From contig AP023240.1 of NCBI GenBank assembly GCA_016592635.1, forward strand, positions 1,364,001-1,428,000: DNA of 64,000 nucleotides. The letters are read 5' to 3'. A program made the position numbers and the translations under genes. The notes beneath the pieces are model-generated. The model was not told the origin of the DNA and searched no databases. It was given only the letters and a program-made list of their open reading frames with translations. Source of the stretch: Methyloprofundus sp. Lineage in GTDB: Bacteria > Pseudomonadota > Gammaproteobacteria > Methylococcales > Methylomonadaceae. This document shows positions 26,745 through 35,959 of this stretch, piece by piece (position 1 is the first letter of the stretch; each line of letters starts with the position of its first letter).

Positions 26745-28478
26745 CTATTCAGAAATGCCAGGTTTTTTAATGTTCCAAGGCAGCAAGGCCTCCACTTTAT
26801 CAACCGTATCAGCATGGGGTAAAGCGGTGAGTACCTGCTTAAGATATTCATAAGGCTCCAATCCGTTTGCTTTGGCCGTTTCTATCAGGCTGTAATGTAC
26901 GGCACTGGCATGAGCCCCCGCAGGTGTATCAGAAAATAACCAGGCTTTGCGCCCTATTACAAAGGGTCGAATCGCATTTTCCGCCAGAATATTGCTTATG
27001 TTGAGCTCCCCATTGCTGCAATACACATTAAGCTTATCCCACTGGTTGCTAAGATAAGTCATTGCCTTGCCTGTCAGGCTGTCTTTAGGCACTTTATGCC
27101 GGTTATCTTCCAGATAGGCTTTAAGCTGATTTAGTACCGGGATGCTTTTCTGTTGACGCTGCAGATACTTTTCATTCACCGAAAGTGTTTTGATTCCTCG
27201 TTCAATCACGTACAGTTTATTAATCAGGCTCAGTACTTTGCCTGCTTTTGAGGGCTTGTTGTTTTTGCCCTTCTTGGCTTTGGGTTGTGCATTATGCGCT
27301 TCTTTAAAATAACGACGCGCATGATCCCAGCATCCCAATTGAGTCATGCCATTTTTTAGGCATGCGGCATTGTATCCTGCATAGCCGTCGGTTTGCAGGT
27401 AGCCGCCATAGCCATCCAGCAGGCGCAGAGGCACCTCACCACTCCGAGATGGATCGTATTCAAACAGGATGCTTTTTTCGCCCGGCGGCCCGCCCAGCGT
27501 GACCCACATATATTTATCCGAGCTTGCCGATCGCCCCGGTTCCTTTAAGACCTGAACTCGGGTTTCATCGGCCTGTATGACGGTTCCCAGCTGTTGATGC
27601 TCTCGCATCAGGTTGATCAGAGGCTGAAGCTGTTTGGCGAGAGCAATGACCCAGTTGGCCAATGTTGCTCTGGAAAGTTCACCGCCATAACGCGATAAAA
27701 TCCCTTCCTGACGATACAAGGGCAAGCCATCTGCATATTTGGCAATAATGATGAAGCACATCAAGCTGATACTTCCCATTGCTCCGACAATAGGATGCCC
27801 CGGCATTTTCGCTGCTGTAAGCCGACGCTGTTTTTCACCGTCAATCCGGTCGACAAAAACAGCTTTTTCCTGCATGTATTCAAGCACCCGTACTTTGGCA
27901 GGAATAATATCCAGCTCTTCTTTCACCTTGGTGAAGAAAGTATCAATGGCACCTTCTTTTTCTGCCTCCGTCAAACGAATGAAAACTTGCTCGCGCGGCA
28001 ATTTATCTGAAAAGGGGTTGCGCCCCGGCTTTTTCTTGGTATCCGTCGAACTTGCCTGATTCTCATCGGCAAGAGCTTCATCCGCTCCCTCTGATTCCTC
28101 ATTACCATCCACTTCATTCTCTGCCTCATCAAATAAAGAAGTTTGGTGAGATTGTTCACTAGAGGGGGCAAAACGTTTTATTTTGGATAAGCGAAGTGCT
28201 TCTTCCAGAATGCGTATGCGCTTTTGCTGTTCGGAAATGACACCGGATTTGATCTCGACAACACGCGTCAATTCATCAATGGTCTGATCTTTTTCAAACA
28301 ACAAAGCAATGCCTTCCGGCAGCAAAGAACAGGCTTTATCTTGTTGTTTTTTATTTGAAATATCGCAGGCGCGCCATGCTACTTCACGAAATTCAGGGAC
28401 TCCTGTCACCTGAATTCTTTCACCTACGCAGCGGATAGGAGATGCCCTGAACGCCCTGCGTCCGCAACGACTACGCAC
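26745..28478 (-). CDS. tnpC: IS66 TnpC transposase, altered N-terminus
   Basis: The open frame gives 577 residues. From about residue 40 on it is IS66 TnpC: a coiled-coil lead (EEALRLSKIKRFAPSSEQ), the zinc-ribbon replacement region, the DDE core with IQADETRVQVL and LQTDGYAGYNA, and the closing NILAENAIRPFVIGRKAWLF. The first 40 residues (MRSRCGRRAFRASPIRCV...) come from the GC-rich insert and have no counterpart I know in TnpC, so the native start has probably been lost or replaced. Transposase activity is uncertain for that reason. Confidence 0.85.
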   Translation of the reverse strand: MRSRCGRRAFRASPIRCVGERIQVTGVPEFREVAWRACDISNKKQQDKACSLLPEGIALLFEKDQTIDELTRVVEIKSGVISEQQKRIRILEEALRLSKIKRFAPSSEQSHQTSLFDEAENEVDGNEESEGADEALADENQASSTDTKKKPGRNPFSDKLPREQVFIRLTEAEKEGAIDTFFTKVKEELDIIPAKVRVLEYMQEKAVFVDRIDGEKQRRLTAAKMPGHPIVGAMGSISLMCFIIIAKYADGLPLYRQEGILSRYGGELSRATLANWVIALAKQLQPLINLMREHQQLGTVIQADETRVQVLKEPGRSASSDKYMWVTLGGPPGEKSILFEYDPSRSGEVPLRLLDGYGGYLQTDGYAGYNAACLKNGMTQLGCWDHARRYFKEAHNAQPKAKKGKNNKPSKAGKVLSLINKLYVIERGIKTLSVNEKYLQRQQKSIPVLNQLKAYLEDNRHKVPKDSLTGKAMTYLSNQWDKLNVYCSNGELNISNILAENAIRPFVIGRKAWLFSDTPAGAHASAVHYSLIETAKANGLEPYEYLKQVLTALPHADTVDKVEALLPWNIKKPGISE

Positions 28479-28660
28479 AAAGCCGCTTCGTCATTGCTAC
28501 CTCAAATGGCTGGACGGCTATTCGTAATGCAATTCTTGCCTCCCTCGCGCGCTATCGCGCACTTCGGATTGGCGAATTGCCCTGTCGCCTATCAGGGACT
28601 AAAAATCATCACTTCGCTAAGCTCCGTTTCCCTGATTTTCAGCGGCTGAAGTCATGCTGA
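28380..28660. other. GC-rich insert inside IS66 between tnpB and tnpC
   Basis: The composition is clearly richer in GC than the neighbours. TCAGGGACT occurs twice in direct orientation near the edges (about 28393 and 28590), and CCTGTCRCCT also occurs twice next to it, with several GC hairpins between (for example GCGCGCTATCGCGC). It replaces the normal start of tnpC. It looks like a small mobile or palindromic element inserted into IS66, but I recognise no family. Confidence 0.5.
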
Positions 28661-28701
28661 TATTATAGCATTTTCAGAGGCAATAATGAACGTAAAAACA
28701 C

Positions 28702-29070
28702 TTAAAAAACAGACTCATATTGGAGTTTTTTATGGCCTTGCATTGCGCTGATATCAAAGCCGTCAAGTAACCAATTCAACTGTTGTCCCGTTAAAGTGAG
28801 CGTCTCCTCATCACCTTTGGGCCACTTGAATTTTTCTTCTGCCAATGACTTGTAATACAGTACAAAACCATTATCTTCCCAGAACAAACATTTGATCTTG
28901 TTCCGCCGTTTATTGGTAAAGGCATACAAATGCCCTTCAAAAGGATTATGCCCTAACTCGCACTCAACAATAGCCGATAGCCCTCGATGCGACTTGCGAA
29001 AATCAACGGGTTGCCGATACAGGTACACCTCCGTTAAAGACAGAGAGGGACGCATGACAACAGCCGTCAT
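28702..29070 (-). CDS. tnpB: IS66 TnpB accessory protein
   Basis: A 122-residue IS66 Orf2 protein with the family pattern VYLYRQPVDFRKSHRGLSAI, then NPFEGHLYAFTNKRRNKIKC and LFWEDNGFVLYYK. The start ATG overlaps the tnpA stop in ATGA (29067-29070), so the two are translationally coupled. TnpB is required for IS66 transposition, with unknown biochemistry. Confidence 0.92.
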   Translation of the reverse strand: MTAVVMRPSLSLTEVYLYRQPVDFRKSHRGLSAIVECELGHNPFEGHLYAFTNKRRNKIKCLFWEDNGFVLYYKSLAEEKFKWPKGDEETLTLTGQQLNWLLDGFDISAMQGHKKLQYESVF

Positions 29071-29381
29071 CGCAATAGCTCTAGCATGGGCCGGATGAAG
29101 TGCATATTATCCTGCGTAATGCCTTCCAATCGTGTACCGTCATTAAATTGTAACGACAATCCGGTGACAGGCTCGGCTGAGGGTTCCTCATCAACCTGAA
29201 TGCGTGCAAATCCGGAGTGGTCAGTGGATTTTACTGTTGATTTGCATTTCCGATAGCTGAACTTTTGCGGGCATAAATCGTGTTGCCGACAATAAGCCGC
29301 CTGGGATTGCCCTGATGCTTGCCAGTGCTCTATGTGAGTAGACCAGAACGTTTCAGCCCGTACTTTTTCTAATGCCGCCAT
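29067..29381 (-). CDS. tnpA: IS66 TnpA accessory protein
   Basis: A 104-residue IS66 Orf1 protein. The N-terminal FWSTHIEHWQASGQSQAAYC segment is a helix-turn-helix-like block with the W...S..SQ..YC pattern of the family. A degraded copy of the same gene lies at 51555-51905. It is the first gene of the element, 85 bp from the right inverted repeat. Confidence 0.88.
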   Translation of the reverse strand: MAALEKVRAETFWSTHIEHWQASGQSQAAYCRQHDLCPQKFSYRKCKSTVKSTDHSGFARIQVDEEPSAEPVTGLSLQFNDGTRLEGITQDNMHFIRPMLELLR

Positions 29382-29520
29382 TTAAAATCCCCGTGGTATT
29401 TAATGATGGGAATAGTGTTGCATTAATGTGAGCAGCTGGGAATTACGCTGAGAATTGAGCGCTTACGATTAAAGGAAGTACGAGTACATAAAATATTTTT
29501 TGCATTTTAAGTAATATGCG

Positions 29521-29534
29521 ATGATGATCATCAA
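29521..29534 (+). promoter_or_regulatory. Fnr/Dnr-like box upstream of the regulator gene
   Basis: ATGAT-GATC-ATCAA matches TTGAT-N4-ATCAA at 9 of 10 fixed positions. It lies 56 bp before the ATG of a regulator whose recognition helix is of the Fnr type, which suggests autoregulation. The IS66 element ends only 54 bp further upstream. Confidence 0.5.
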
Positions 29535-29589
29535 TAAATAAAAAATACTAATTTCTGATTTTCTTATATTTGTAAATAGTTCTTGATAA

Positions 29590-30288
29590 ATGAAAAATAA
29601 TACCTTAGATAATAATATTCTGCGGCTGATGCCTGCTGAGGAACATAAAAAAATGCTTGAAACCGGACGAAATATAGACCTATCCAAAGGAGAGGTGTTG
29701 TTTCACTATGGTGATTCCGCATCTGTTTTTTATTTAATAAAATCTGGAAAAATAAAGCTACACCGCACATCTGCTACAGGTAGGGAAAAAGTTTTTAAGA
29801 CTTGTAGTAAAGACGACTCAATTGCTGTCATGCTGATGTTTATTCCTAACAGCACCTATCCTATGACCGCTCAGGCAGAACAAGATAGTGAGCTTATCGC
29901 AGTCAATAAAAAGAGTCTACTTGATTTGGCTACTCATTCACCTCAACTGGCAGAACTTTTGCTTGGCTGTATGGGGCGTCATATGCTGCATCTAATAAAT
30001 ACTGTTGATAAATTATCCCATCCAGATGCTGGGCAACGTTTAATTATACATTTAGCAGAGCTTTATCAAGCTCAGAAAAATTCCGAATTGTTTATAACAT
30101 TACCAGATACAAAACTGGTATTGGCCTCACAATTAGGTATGCAGCCAGAAACCCTCTCTCGTTTGTTCCGAAAATTTAAAGAAGAAAACTTATTGCTTGA
30201 AAAGAATCATAAAGTGTATTTTCCAGATTTTGATAAACTCTGTCATTCAGTTAATCTGACGCCTAATATTTTTAAAGATAAAAATTAA
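29590..30288 (+). CDS. Crp/Fnr-family regulator, Dnr/Fnr-type recognition helix
   Basis: A 232-residue regulator with an N-terminal cNMP-binding-like barrel (GEVLFHYGDSASVFYLIKSG near residue 35), a dimerisation helix and a winged helix. The recognition helix contains QPETLSRLFRKFKEE; the E-T-L-S-R set equals the Fnr pattern that reads TTGAT. The N-terminal iron-sulfur cysteines of Fnr are absent, so it is more like Dnr/NnrR-type regulators that answer to NO or another signal. Two matching boxes lie nearby: one ahead of its own gene and one ahead of the DsrE-like gene downstream. Confidence 0.85.
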   Translation: MKNNTLDNNILRLMPAEEHKKMLETGRNIDLSKGEVLFHYGDSASVFYLIKSGKIKLHRTSATGREKVFKTCSKDDSIAVMLMFIPNSTYPMTAQAEQDSELIAVNKKSLLDLATHSPQLAELLLGCMGRHMLHLINTVDKLSHPDAGQRLIIHLAELYQAQKNSELFITLPDTKLVLASQLGMQPETLSRLFRKFKEENLLLEKNHKVYFPDFDKLCHSVNLTPNIFKDKN

Positions 30289-30383
30289 TTTTTATACTGC
30301 ACTTCCTGTCCTATGAAAAAAGTTAGTAGCTTTACCAAGCTAAATAGCTGCGACAATATGACGCATTTAATAAATTGTTATTC

Positions 30384-30397
30384 TTGATAAAAGTCAA
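30384..30397 (+). promoter_or_regulatory. Fnr/Dnr-like box upstream of the DsrE-like gene
   Basis: TTGAT-AAAA-GTCAA matches TTGAT-N4-ATCAA at 9 of 10 positions. AT-rich -10-like sequence (TAATAA, 30417-30422) follows at a distance compatible with class II activation. The probable regulator is the gene product immediately upstream. Confidence 0.5.
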
Positions 30398-30535
30398 TTG
30401 AATAAGCCAATTATTGTAATAACCTAATACTTAATCATTCTGGAATAGTCTCTTGGCGTTTCCAGAAAGAGGACAATGACATCACGTATATATACGTGCT
30501 TATGTCGGAATTTTATAGCAATTAGGAAAATAATC

Positions 30536-30916
30536 ATGACAGAACTAGCGAAAGGTCTTTTTATTAATTTATCAAGTGCCGATTTCTTCCATATCAGAAA
30601 AGCTTTTAAATTAGGAACTATGGTTAGAAAAAATCATAAACTACCCGTTACTGTATATATGAACCTGGGAGCAGTGCGGTTTGCTAATAAGGGATTGCCA
30701 TTAGCATCGGCAGAGCATGTAAAGATACACGATACAAGCATCCATGAGCTCATGACAACCTTTGTTAAGGCTGGCGGATCAATTGTTGTCTGCCCAATGC
30801 GCTTGAAAGGAGAAGGGTTAACCAACAATGACCTGCTCGAAGGGATCAAAGTTGCTGATAATGATGCCATTCTGACATTGATGCTGGAAAAAAGCGTTAA
30901 GATCATTTCATTTTGA
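30536..30916 (+). CDS. DsrE-like protein
   Basis: A 126-residue cytoplasmic protein with the DsrE/YchN alpha/beta fold: LAKGLFINLSSADFFHIRKA at the start, a central PVTVYMNLGAVRFANKGLP and a C-terminal LLEGIKVADNDAILTLMLE. One cysteine, in SIVVCPMRLKGEG, lies where many DsrE proteins carry the persulfide-accepting residue. The ATG at 30536 is taken because AGGAAAAT lies just upstream; an open extension of 20 codons has no good RBS. The probable role is sulfur or redox relay under the preceding Fnr-type regulator; function is inferred from the family. Confidence 0.75.
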   Translation: MTELAKGLFINLSSADFFHIRKAFKLGTMVRKNHKLPVTVYMNLGAVRFANKGLPLASAEHVKIHDTSIHELMTTFVKAGGSIVVCPMRLKGEGLTNNDLLEGIKVADNDAILTLMLEKSVKIISF

Positions 30917-30961
30917 TCGTTTATCAAGCTAAATAAAAAACTTTAATAGGTATTTAAATAT

Positions 30962-30989
30962 AGAGGCTGGAATAGTTTCAGCCTCTTTT
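30962..30989 (+). terminator. Intrinsic terminator after the DsrE-like gene
   Basis: AGAGGCTG and CAGCCTCT form a perfect 8-bp GC-rich stem around a nine-base loop, followed by TTTT after the stem's final CTC. Confidence 0.85.
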
Positions 30990-31127
30990 GTGTGGTATAA
31001 AAATATCAGAATAGAAATAACTGACCTATATTACTTTACCTAAATATCTTAGACAATATGTCCAAGTTTAATTCGTTTTATTCTTTGCTAAATTCGCATA
31101 ATAAGTGCATAGACTCAGTTAGATGAT

Positions 31128-31304
31128 ATGCAGGTTTTGATAACAGGCGGCATGGGCACTGGTTTAGTACGTCGACTTGAAAATAAAGGTATTGAAACGC
31201 TAATCACATCAGAAACTGATCCCGATAAAGCTGTCGGCGATTATCTTAACGGCATTATTGCCACTCTTCCAGCAGAGCCTCATAATCATAAACATGCTCA
31301 TTAA
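31128..31304 (+). pseudogene. NifX/NifB-type cluster-binding protein, C-terminal half
   Basis: A 58-codon frame reads MQVLITGGMGTGLVRRLENK then GIETLITSETDPDKAVGDYL and a His-rich tail (PHNHKHAH). This is the second half of the dinitrogenase iron-molybdenum cofactor-binding fold; full-length members are about 100-120 residues and start with a strand absent here. A stop codon lies a few codons upstream in frame. It is probably a truncated gene, though the short form could be translated. It sits directly upstream of the fused feoAB. Confidence 0.6.
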
Positions 31305-31399
31305 ATTTTATGTTGAAAAAAAGGGGTTCAAATTCAGCTTAAAAACTGATAAGCAAAACAGATAGCAGATGCTAAAACACAAGGCAATGGAGATTTCGT

Positions 31400-33943
31400 G
31401 TGAAGATTAGTTTGAAAGATATGAATGTTGGCGACACTGGTCGTGTTATAGGGTTTGACAAAAGTTTTCTACCCTATCGCCAAAAGATGCTGACAATGGG
31501 GCTGACACCAGGCACAGAATTTACTGTTATCCGCATTGCTCCTTTGGGTGACCCAGTTGAGATTAGGGTGCGCGGAACTGACCTGAGTTTGCGCCAAAAT
31601 GAAGTCTCTGCAATACAAATAGAACAATTGCAGCATCGGCTTGAAACGCAGGAAGCAGATTTATTCAAAGAGGAACTGACAGTTGCGGTGATCGGTAACC
31701 CCAATTGCGGTAAAACCACCTTATTTAACGGCCTAACAGGCTCTAAACAACATGTTGGCAACTGGGCTGGGGTGACAGTCGAACAGAAAACCGGAGAATA
31801 TCGTTACGATAATAAAACTATCAAGCTCGTAGACTTACCTGGTATCTATAGCCTTGATGTCAATGAACACTCAACTTCACTGGATGAAAAAGTAGCCAGA
31901 GACTTTATTCTGTCGCAACAGGCCGACTTGATTATCAATATCATTGATACTACCCATCTTGAGCATAATCTTTATCTCACCACGCAATTGTTGGAAATGT
32001 GTATCCCTATGGTTGTTGTACTCAATAATATGGATGATGTAACAGGTCGGGACATTAAAATTGACAGCGATGAAATCGCTCGACGCCTGAAGTGTCCACT
32101 GGTTTCTTTAGTAGCAACACAAGCGCAGGATTTGAATGCACTCAAATCAAGCATCAACCAATTAGTAGAAACAAAAGCGCTATCTTCTACGCCCGTTAAA
32201 TACTCGGAAGAAATTGAAGCCGCTATTAATCAATTAACGCCATTACTTGAAAAACAATTATACAATAAAACAATTAATCCTCGATGGATAGCAGTCCAGT
32301 TACTGGGAAAAGATGACTTTGCCTTAAGCCTGGCGGATGCAACGTTACGCCAGGCCAGCGATAGAATATATCAGGATATCCAGGCTAAAACAGGGGAAGA
32401 AGCAGATATATTAATAGCGGATACTCGCTATAGTTTTATCAACACGCTAGCTAGGGATACCTTGACACAACAATCGGAAATCGGAAAAAAATTATCCGAT
32501 ACCATTGACAAGGTTGTTTTGAACCGATTTTTAAGTATTCCAATCTTCTTTGGCATCATGTATTTGATGTTTACCTTTACCATTAAATTGGGTAGAGCTT
32601 TTAAACCCTTCTTTAAGGATTTAACACAAGCCATCTTTATTGATGGTACGAAATATCTCCTTAACCTATTAGACAGTCCGCAATGGCTGATTTCTTTGCT
32701 CGCTGATGGTGTAGGTACCGGTATTTTACACGTCATGGCGTTTGTGCCCATTCTATGGTTTTTATATCTGTTCATTGCGGTATTGGAAGAATCCGGCTAC
32801 ATGGCACGTGCAACCTTTGTCATGGATCGTTTTATGCGTACATTAGGTCTGCCAGGAAAAGCATTTGTCCCTTTGATGTTAGGCTTTGGATGTAATGTAC
32901 CCGCAATGATGGCAACCCGAACGCTGGAGCGTCAACGTGACCGTTTATTAAATATTCTGTTAAACCCTTTTATGACCTGTGGAGGGCGTCTGGTTGTCTT
33001 TGCCTTATTTGCCGACGCCTTCTTTCCTGAAAATGGTGGTTTGGTTATTTTTAGTCTTTATATGATAGGCATTGCGTTTGCTTTTTTAACTGCCGTGCTA
33101 TTGAAACATACGTTTTTGAAAGAAGAGTTTTCACTTATGGTGACAGAAATTCCCAGTTACCATGTACCAAAACTTAAAAATGTCTGGATAAGCAGCTGGG
33201 TTCGCGTTAAGGCATTTATCTTCAGAGTCGGGAAAATTATTATCACTATGGTGCTGGTTTTACATATTCTGAGCAGCTGGGGAACTGATGGAACATTCAA
33301 ACAAAATAATATACAACATTCGGTACTTGGTGTTATTGGACAGGCGGTGACACCGTTGTTAAAACCGATGGGCATAGATCAGCAAAACTGGCCAGCAACC
33401 GTGGCTGTTTTTACGGGTGTTTTACATAAAGCAGTCGTTATCAGCACCTTAAAAACAATCTACTCAGAATCTGATCATGGTGGACAACAACAAAAAATAA
33501 AAAGCTATAATTTATGGGTAGCTATAAAAAATTCATTTATGACCATTCCCATGGGACTTAAAAAAATGTTTGGCATCAATGCGCAGGTCAAACAAAACGC
33601 ATCAACAAATCCTTTTTTTACCGCCTTGCATAATAATTTTCATGGGCAAGTGGGTATCTATGCCTATATGTTATTTGTACTACTTTATTTCCCCTGCATA
33701 GCCACCACCTCATCGGCTTATAAGGAATCCGGTTTTGCATGGACTACTTTTATGTGGTTCTGGGCAACAGGTTTAGCTTATCTAATCGCCACCTTGTTTT
33801 ATCAACTGGCAACTTTTAACCAACATCCGGGGGCAACAATAAGCTGGGTCATAGCTTGTTTTATTGTGCTGCTATCAGTGGTATTGGGGTTTCGCTATTG
33901 GAGACCTCGTGACCCGACAGACTCACTTGAAAAACAAATTTGA
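31400..33943 (+). CDS. feoB: Fused FeoA-FeoB ferrous iron transporter
   Basis: An 847-residue fusion. Residues 1-80 form a FeoA domain (KMLTMGLTPGTEFTVIRIAP). The G domain follows with G1 GNPNCGKTTLFNGL (99-112), G3 DLPGIYSL and G4 NNMDD. Then come the membrane helices with ESGYMARATFVMDRFMRTLG, the FeoB core LGFGCNVPAMMATRTLERQR and a late PCIATTSSAYKESG. An insertion (about residues 690-740, including GLKKMFGINAQVKQNA) before the last helices differs from the shorter FeoB at 15331. It takes up Fe(II) with GTP. The start is GTG at 31400, in line with the FeoA N-terminus. A P1B ATPase gene starts 38 bp after its stop. Confidence 0.92.
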   Translation: MKISLKDMNVGDTGRVIGFDKSFLPYRQKMLTMGLTPGTEFTVIRIAPLGDPVEIRVRGTDLSLRQNEVSAIQIEQLQHRLETQEADLFKEELTVAVIGNPNCGKTTLFNGLTGSKQHVGNWAGVTVEQKTGEYRYDNKTIKLVDLPGIYSLDVNEHSTSLDEKVARDFILSQQADLIINIIDTTHLEHNLYLTTQLLEMCIPMVVVLNNMDDVTGRDIKIDSDEIARRLKCPLVSLVATQAQDLNALKSSINQLVETKALSSTPVKYSEEIEAAINQLTPLLEKQLYNKTINPRWIAVQLLGKDDFALSLADATLRQASDRIYQDIQAKTGEEADILIADTRYSFINTLARDTLTQQSEIGKKLSDTIDKVVLNRFLSIPIFFGIMYLMFTFTIKLGRAFKPFFKDLTQAIFIDGTKYLLNLLDSPQWLISLLADGVGTGILHVMAFVPILWFLYLFIAVLEESGYMARATFVMDRFMRTLGLPGKAFVPLMLGFGCNVPAMMATRTLERQRDRLLNILLNPFMTCGGRLVVFALFADAFFPENGGLVIFSLYMIGIAFAFLTAVLLKHTFLKEEFSLMVTEIPSYHVPKLKNVWISSWVRVKAFIFRVGKIIITMVLVLHILSSWGTDGTFKQNNIQHSVLGVIGQAVTPLLKPMGIDQQNWPATVAVFTGVLHKAVVISTLKTIYSESDHGGQQQKIKSYNLWVAIKNSFMTIPMGLKKMFGINAQVKQNASTNPFFTALHNNFHGQVGIYAYMLFVLLYFPCIATTSSAYKESGFAWTTFMWFWATGLAYLIATLFYQLATFNQHPGATISWVIACFIVLLSVVLGFRYWRPRDPTDSLEKQI

Positions 33944-33981
33944 TTCAACAATTACTACGTTAAAAATCGAAAGGTAAGACT

Positions 33982-35946
33982 ATGCAAAAATCAGACTACA
34001 AAGCTTATTTTGATAAAATCGATGCTGAACTACTGAAAATCAGCCCACGTAAGGACATTATGTTATTGCGCGTTATTGCTTCTATAATCCCGGTAATCTG
34101 TTTTGGCTTGGATGCGCTTTACGGAATGCCTGTACTCTACTGGATAGGCATTCCTTTTTATCTTTTTTGTCTGGGGATATACCTGGAAAGCTTTTTAAAA
34201 GCTGTACTGTTAATGCACAAAGTTTCTGCTGAACTATTAATTGTGTTAGTTATGGTTGTCACATTGATAGACGGAGAACCTTTAAGTGGGGCGATGGTAG
34301 CCTGGTTTATCGGTCTGGGTCTATATATTTCATTCTCCATTATCAGAAAAAACCGCGAAAAAATAGAAAACCTGATACAGGAAGGTAAAAAAACAGCCAA
34401 GGTCATAGTCGGTGATGAAATTAAAGAAATACCGATAAGTGAAGTACAAAAAGATGACCTTATTATTGTACCTAAAGGTGTCATGATTGCCGTCGACGGT
34501 AAAATAATCGAGGGAGAATCATCAATTGATGAGTCTTTTGTTACTGGTGAACCTTTTCCAGTCTATAAAAAAACAGGGGAAAGTGTCACTTCTGGAACCT
34601 TAAACTTAACAAACCCTCTGCAGGTCAAGGCAGAAAAAAAGGGTGATGATTCGTTTATGGCAGTCATAGCTCAGGAAATTGAAGCCAGTCTATCAAAAAA
34701 ATCAGATATGCAAAAGCGTGCTGATACTACGGTACAGATTCTCTTACTGTCAGTCACAGCCTATGCCTTCTTGTTATTATTTGTAACGGGTGACTTGCAT
34801 TTAATGGCGACAGCATTAGCCGTCATGTGTCCGTGCGCCTGGGCCTTAGCTACACCGACTGCATTTGCCGCCAATATTGGTCGGCTGGCTAGTTCCAATA
34901 TACTCGCGCGAGGCGGTGAAGCGCTGGAAAATATGCAGGATATTAAAACTCTGATTCTGGATAAAACGGGTACGGTTACGCTGGCAGAACCTGAGGTTAG
35001 TGAAGTTATTGAGGTTAATATGCCGCAACAGGAACTGCTGGAGTTAGCTGCTTCAGTTGAATCCCGTTTTGATCATCCTATTTCTCGTTCGATCATAGAC
35101 TATGCTAAAACACAGGGAGTCACTCACTTTCGCTCGGTTGAAAAGGCGGAAGACCTTCCTGGTCGTGGAATCAAAGCTGTTATCGAAAACCAGGATATTC
35201 TGATCGGTAGTGAAGAAACACTGCTAAATCAAGGTTGTGAATTACCGGATATAGATTATTCGGGGCGTGCAATTTGGATAGCGGTTGATGGTAATGTCAA
35301 AGGGATCATCGTTATTCGCGACATCATGTTGGAGGAAATGCGTAATCTAGCCGACACTATCCATAGCTTTGGAATAGAAAAAGTCATTCTTGCTACGGGT
35401 GATAATGAAGAACAGGAAGCTAAACGTGTCGCTGAATATATCAATGCGGACGAATATTATTTTAATAGCACACCTGAAGATAAAACAGCGCTGGTTAAAA
35501 AATATCAGGCTTATGGAAAAGTTGCCATGGTCGGTGATGGTGTTAATGATGCACCCGCTTTAGCGGCAGCGAATGTAGGTATTGCTATCGGCGGGCATAA
35601 GAATGTTAATCTTGCGATTACTTCATCCGATATTGTGATACTCGGTAATGATACAAAAGATTTAATAACAATATTACAACTTAGCCAAAAAATGGGTGGG
35701 ATTATCCAGCAAAATTATGCCTGGGCTATGGGCTTTAATAGTGTCGGCCTGGCACTGGCGACATTTGGTTTTCTTAATCCAATTTTCGCTGCTTTTCTAC
35801 ATCACATTAGTTCAGTTTTCGTGGTGACTAATGCCGGACGCTTGTACTTTACTTATATCGAAAATTCATTTGCTCAGCCATTTTTCAAGATAATGGATGA
35901 CTGGGCGAAAGATAAAACTGCAAAATCTGTTCAAAAATTGCCTTAG
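33982..35946 (+). CDS. P1B-type heavy-metal ATPase
   Basis: A 654-residue metal-exporting (or metallating) ATPase. It has no N-terminal heavy-metal-associated domain; after about 30 residues the first helices begin. It shows the transmembrane metal motif CPC at 283-285 (VMCPCAWALATPTAFA), the actuator TGE in DESFVTGEPFPVYKK, the phosphorylation site LDKTGTVTLAEPEV with D327, and VAMVGDGVNDAPALAAANVG. CPC with an AxxxP surrounding suits Cu(I)-like (P1B-1) or related pumps, but the absence of the N-terminal domain and the feoAB neighbour leave the metal open. The start has AAAGGTAAG just upstream. It is followed by the DUF89 gene 13 bp later. Confidence 0.85.
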   Translation: MQKSDYKAYFDKIDAELLKISPRKDIMLLRVIASIIPVICFGLDALYGMPVLYWIGIPFYLFCLGIYLESFLKAVLLMHKVSAELLIVLVMVVTLIDGEPLSGAMVAWFIGLGLYISFSIIRKNREKIENLIQEGKKTAKVIVGDEIKEIPISEVQKDDLIIVPKGVMIAVDGKIIEGESSIDESFVTGEPFPVYKKTGESVTSGTLNLTNPLQVKAEKKGDDSFMAVIAQEIEASLSKKSDMQKRADTTVQILLLSVTAYAFLLLFVTGDLHLMATALAVMCPCAWALATPTAFAANIGRLASSNILARGGEALENMQDIKTLILDKTGTVTLAEPEVSEVIEVNMPQQELLELAASVESRFDHPISRSIIDYAKTQGVTHFRSVEKAEDLPGRGIKAVIENQDILIGSEETLLNQGCELPDIDYSGRAIWIAVDGNVKGIIVIRDIMLEEMRNLADTIHSFGIEKVILATGDNEEQEAKRVAEYINADEYYFNSTPEDKTALVKKYQAYGKVAMVGDGVNDAPALAAANVGIAIGGHKNVNLAITSSDIVILGNDTKDLITILQLSQKMGGIIQQNYAWAMGFNSVGLALATFGFLNPIFAAFLHHISSVFVVTNAGRLYFTYIENSFAQPFFKIMDDWAKDKTAKSVQKLP

Positions 35947-35959
35947 GAGGTAAGCACAT

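Larger units (their letters stand above)
26716..29466 (-). mobile_element. IS66-family insertion sequence with target duplication
   Basis: A 2,751-bp element ending in inverted repeats GTAAGCGCTCAAT (left) and ATTGAGCGCTTAC (right), flanked by the 8-bp direct repeat GATTAAAG (26708-26715 and 29467-29474), the size expected for IS66. It carries tnpA, tnpB and tnpC on the minus strand. An unusual GC-rich stretch of about 280 bp lies between tnpB and the recognisable part of tnpC. Confidence 0.93.
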
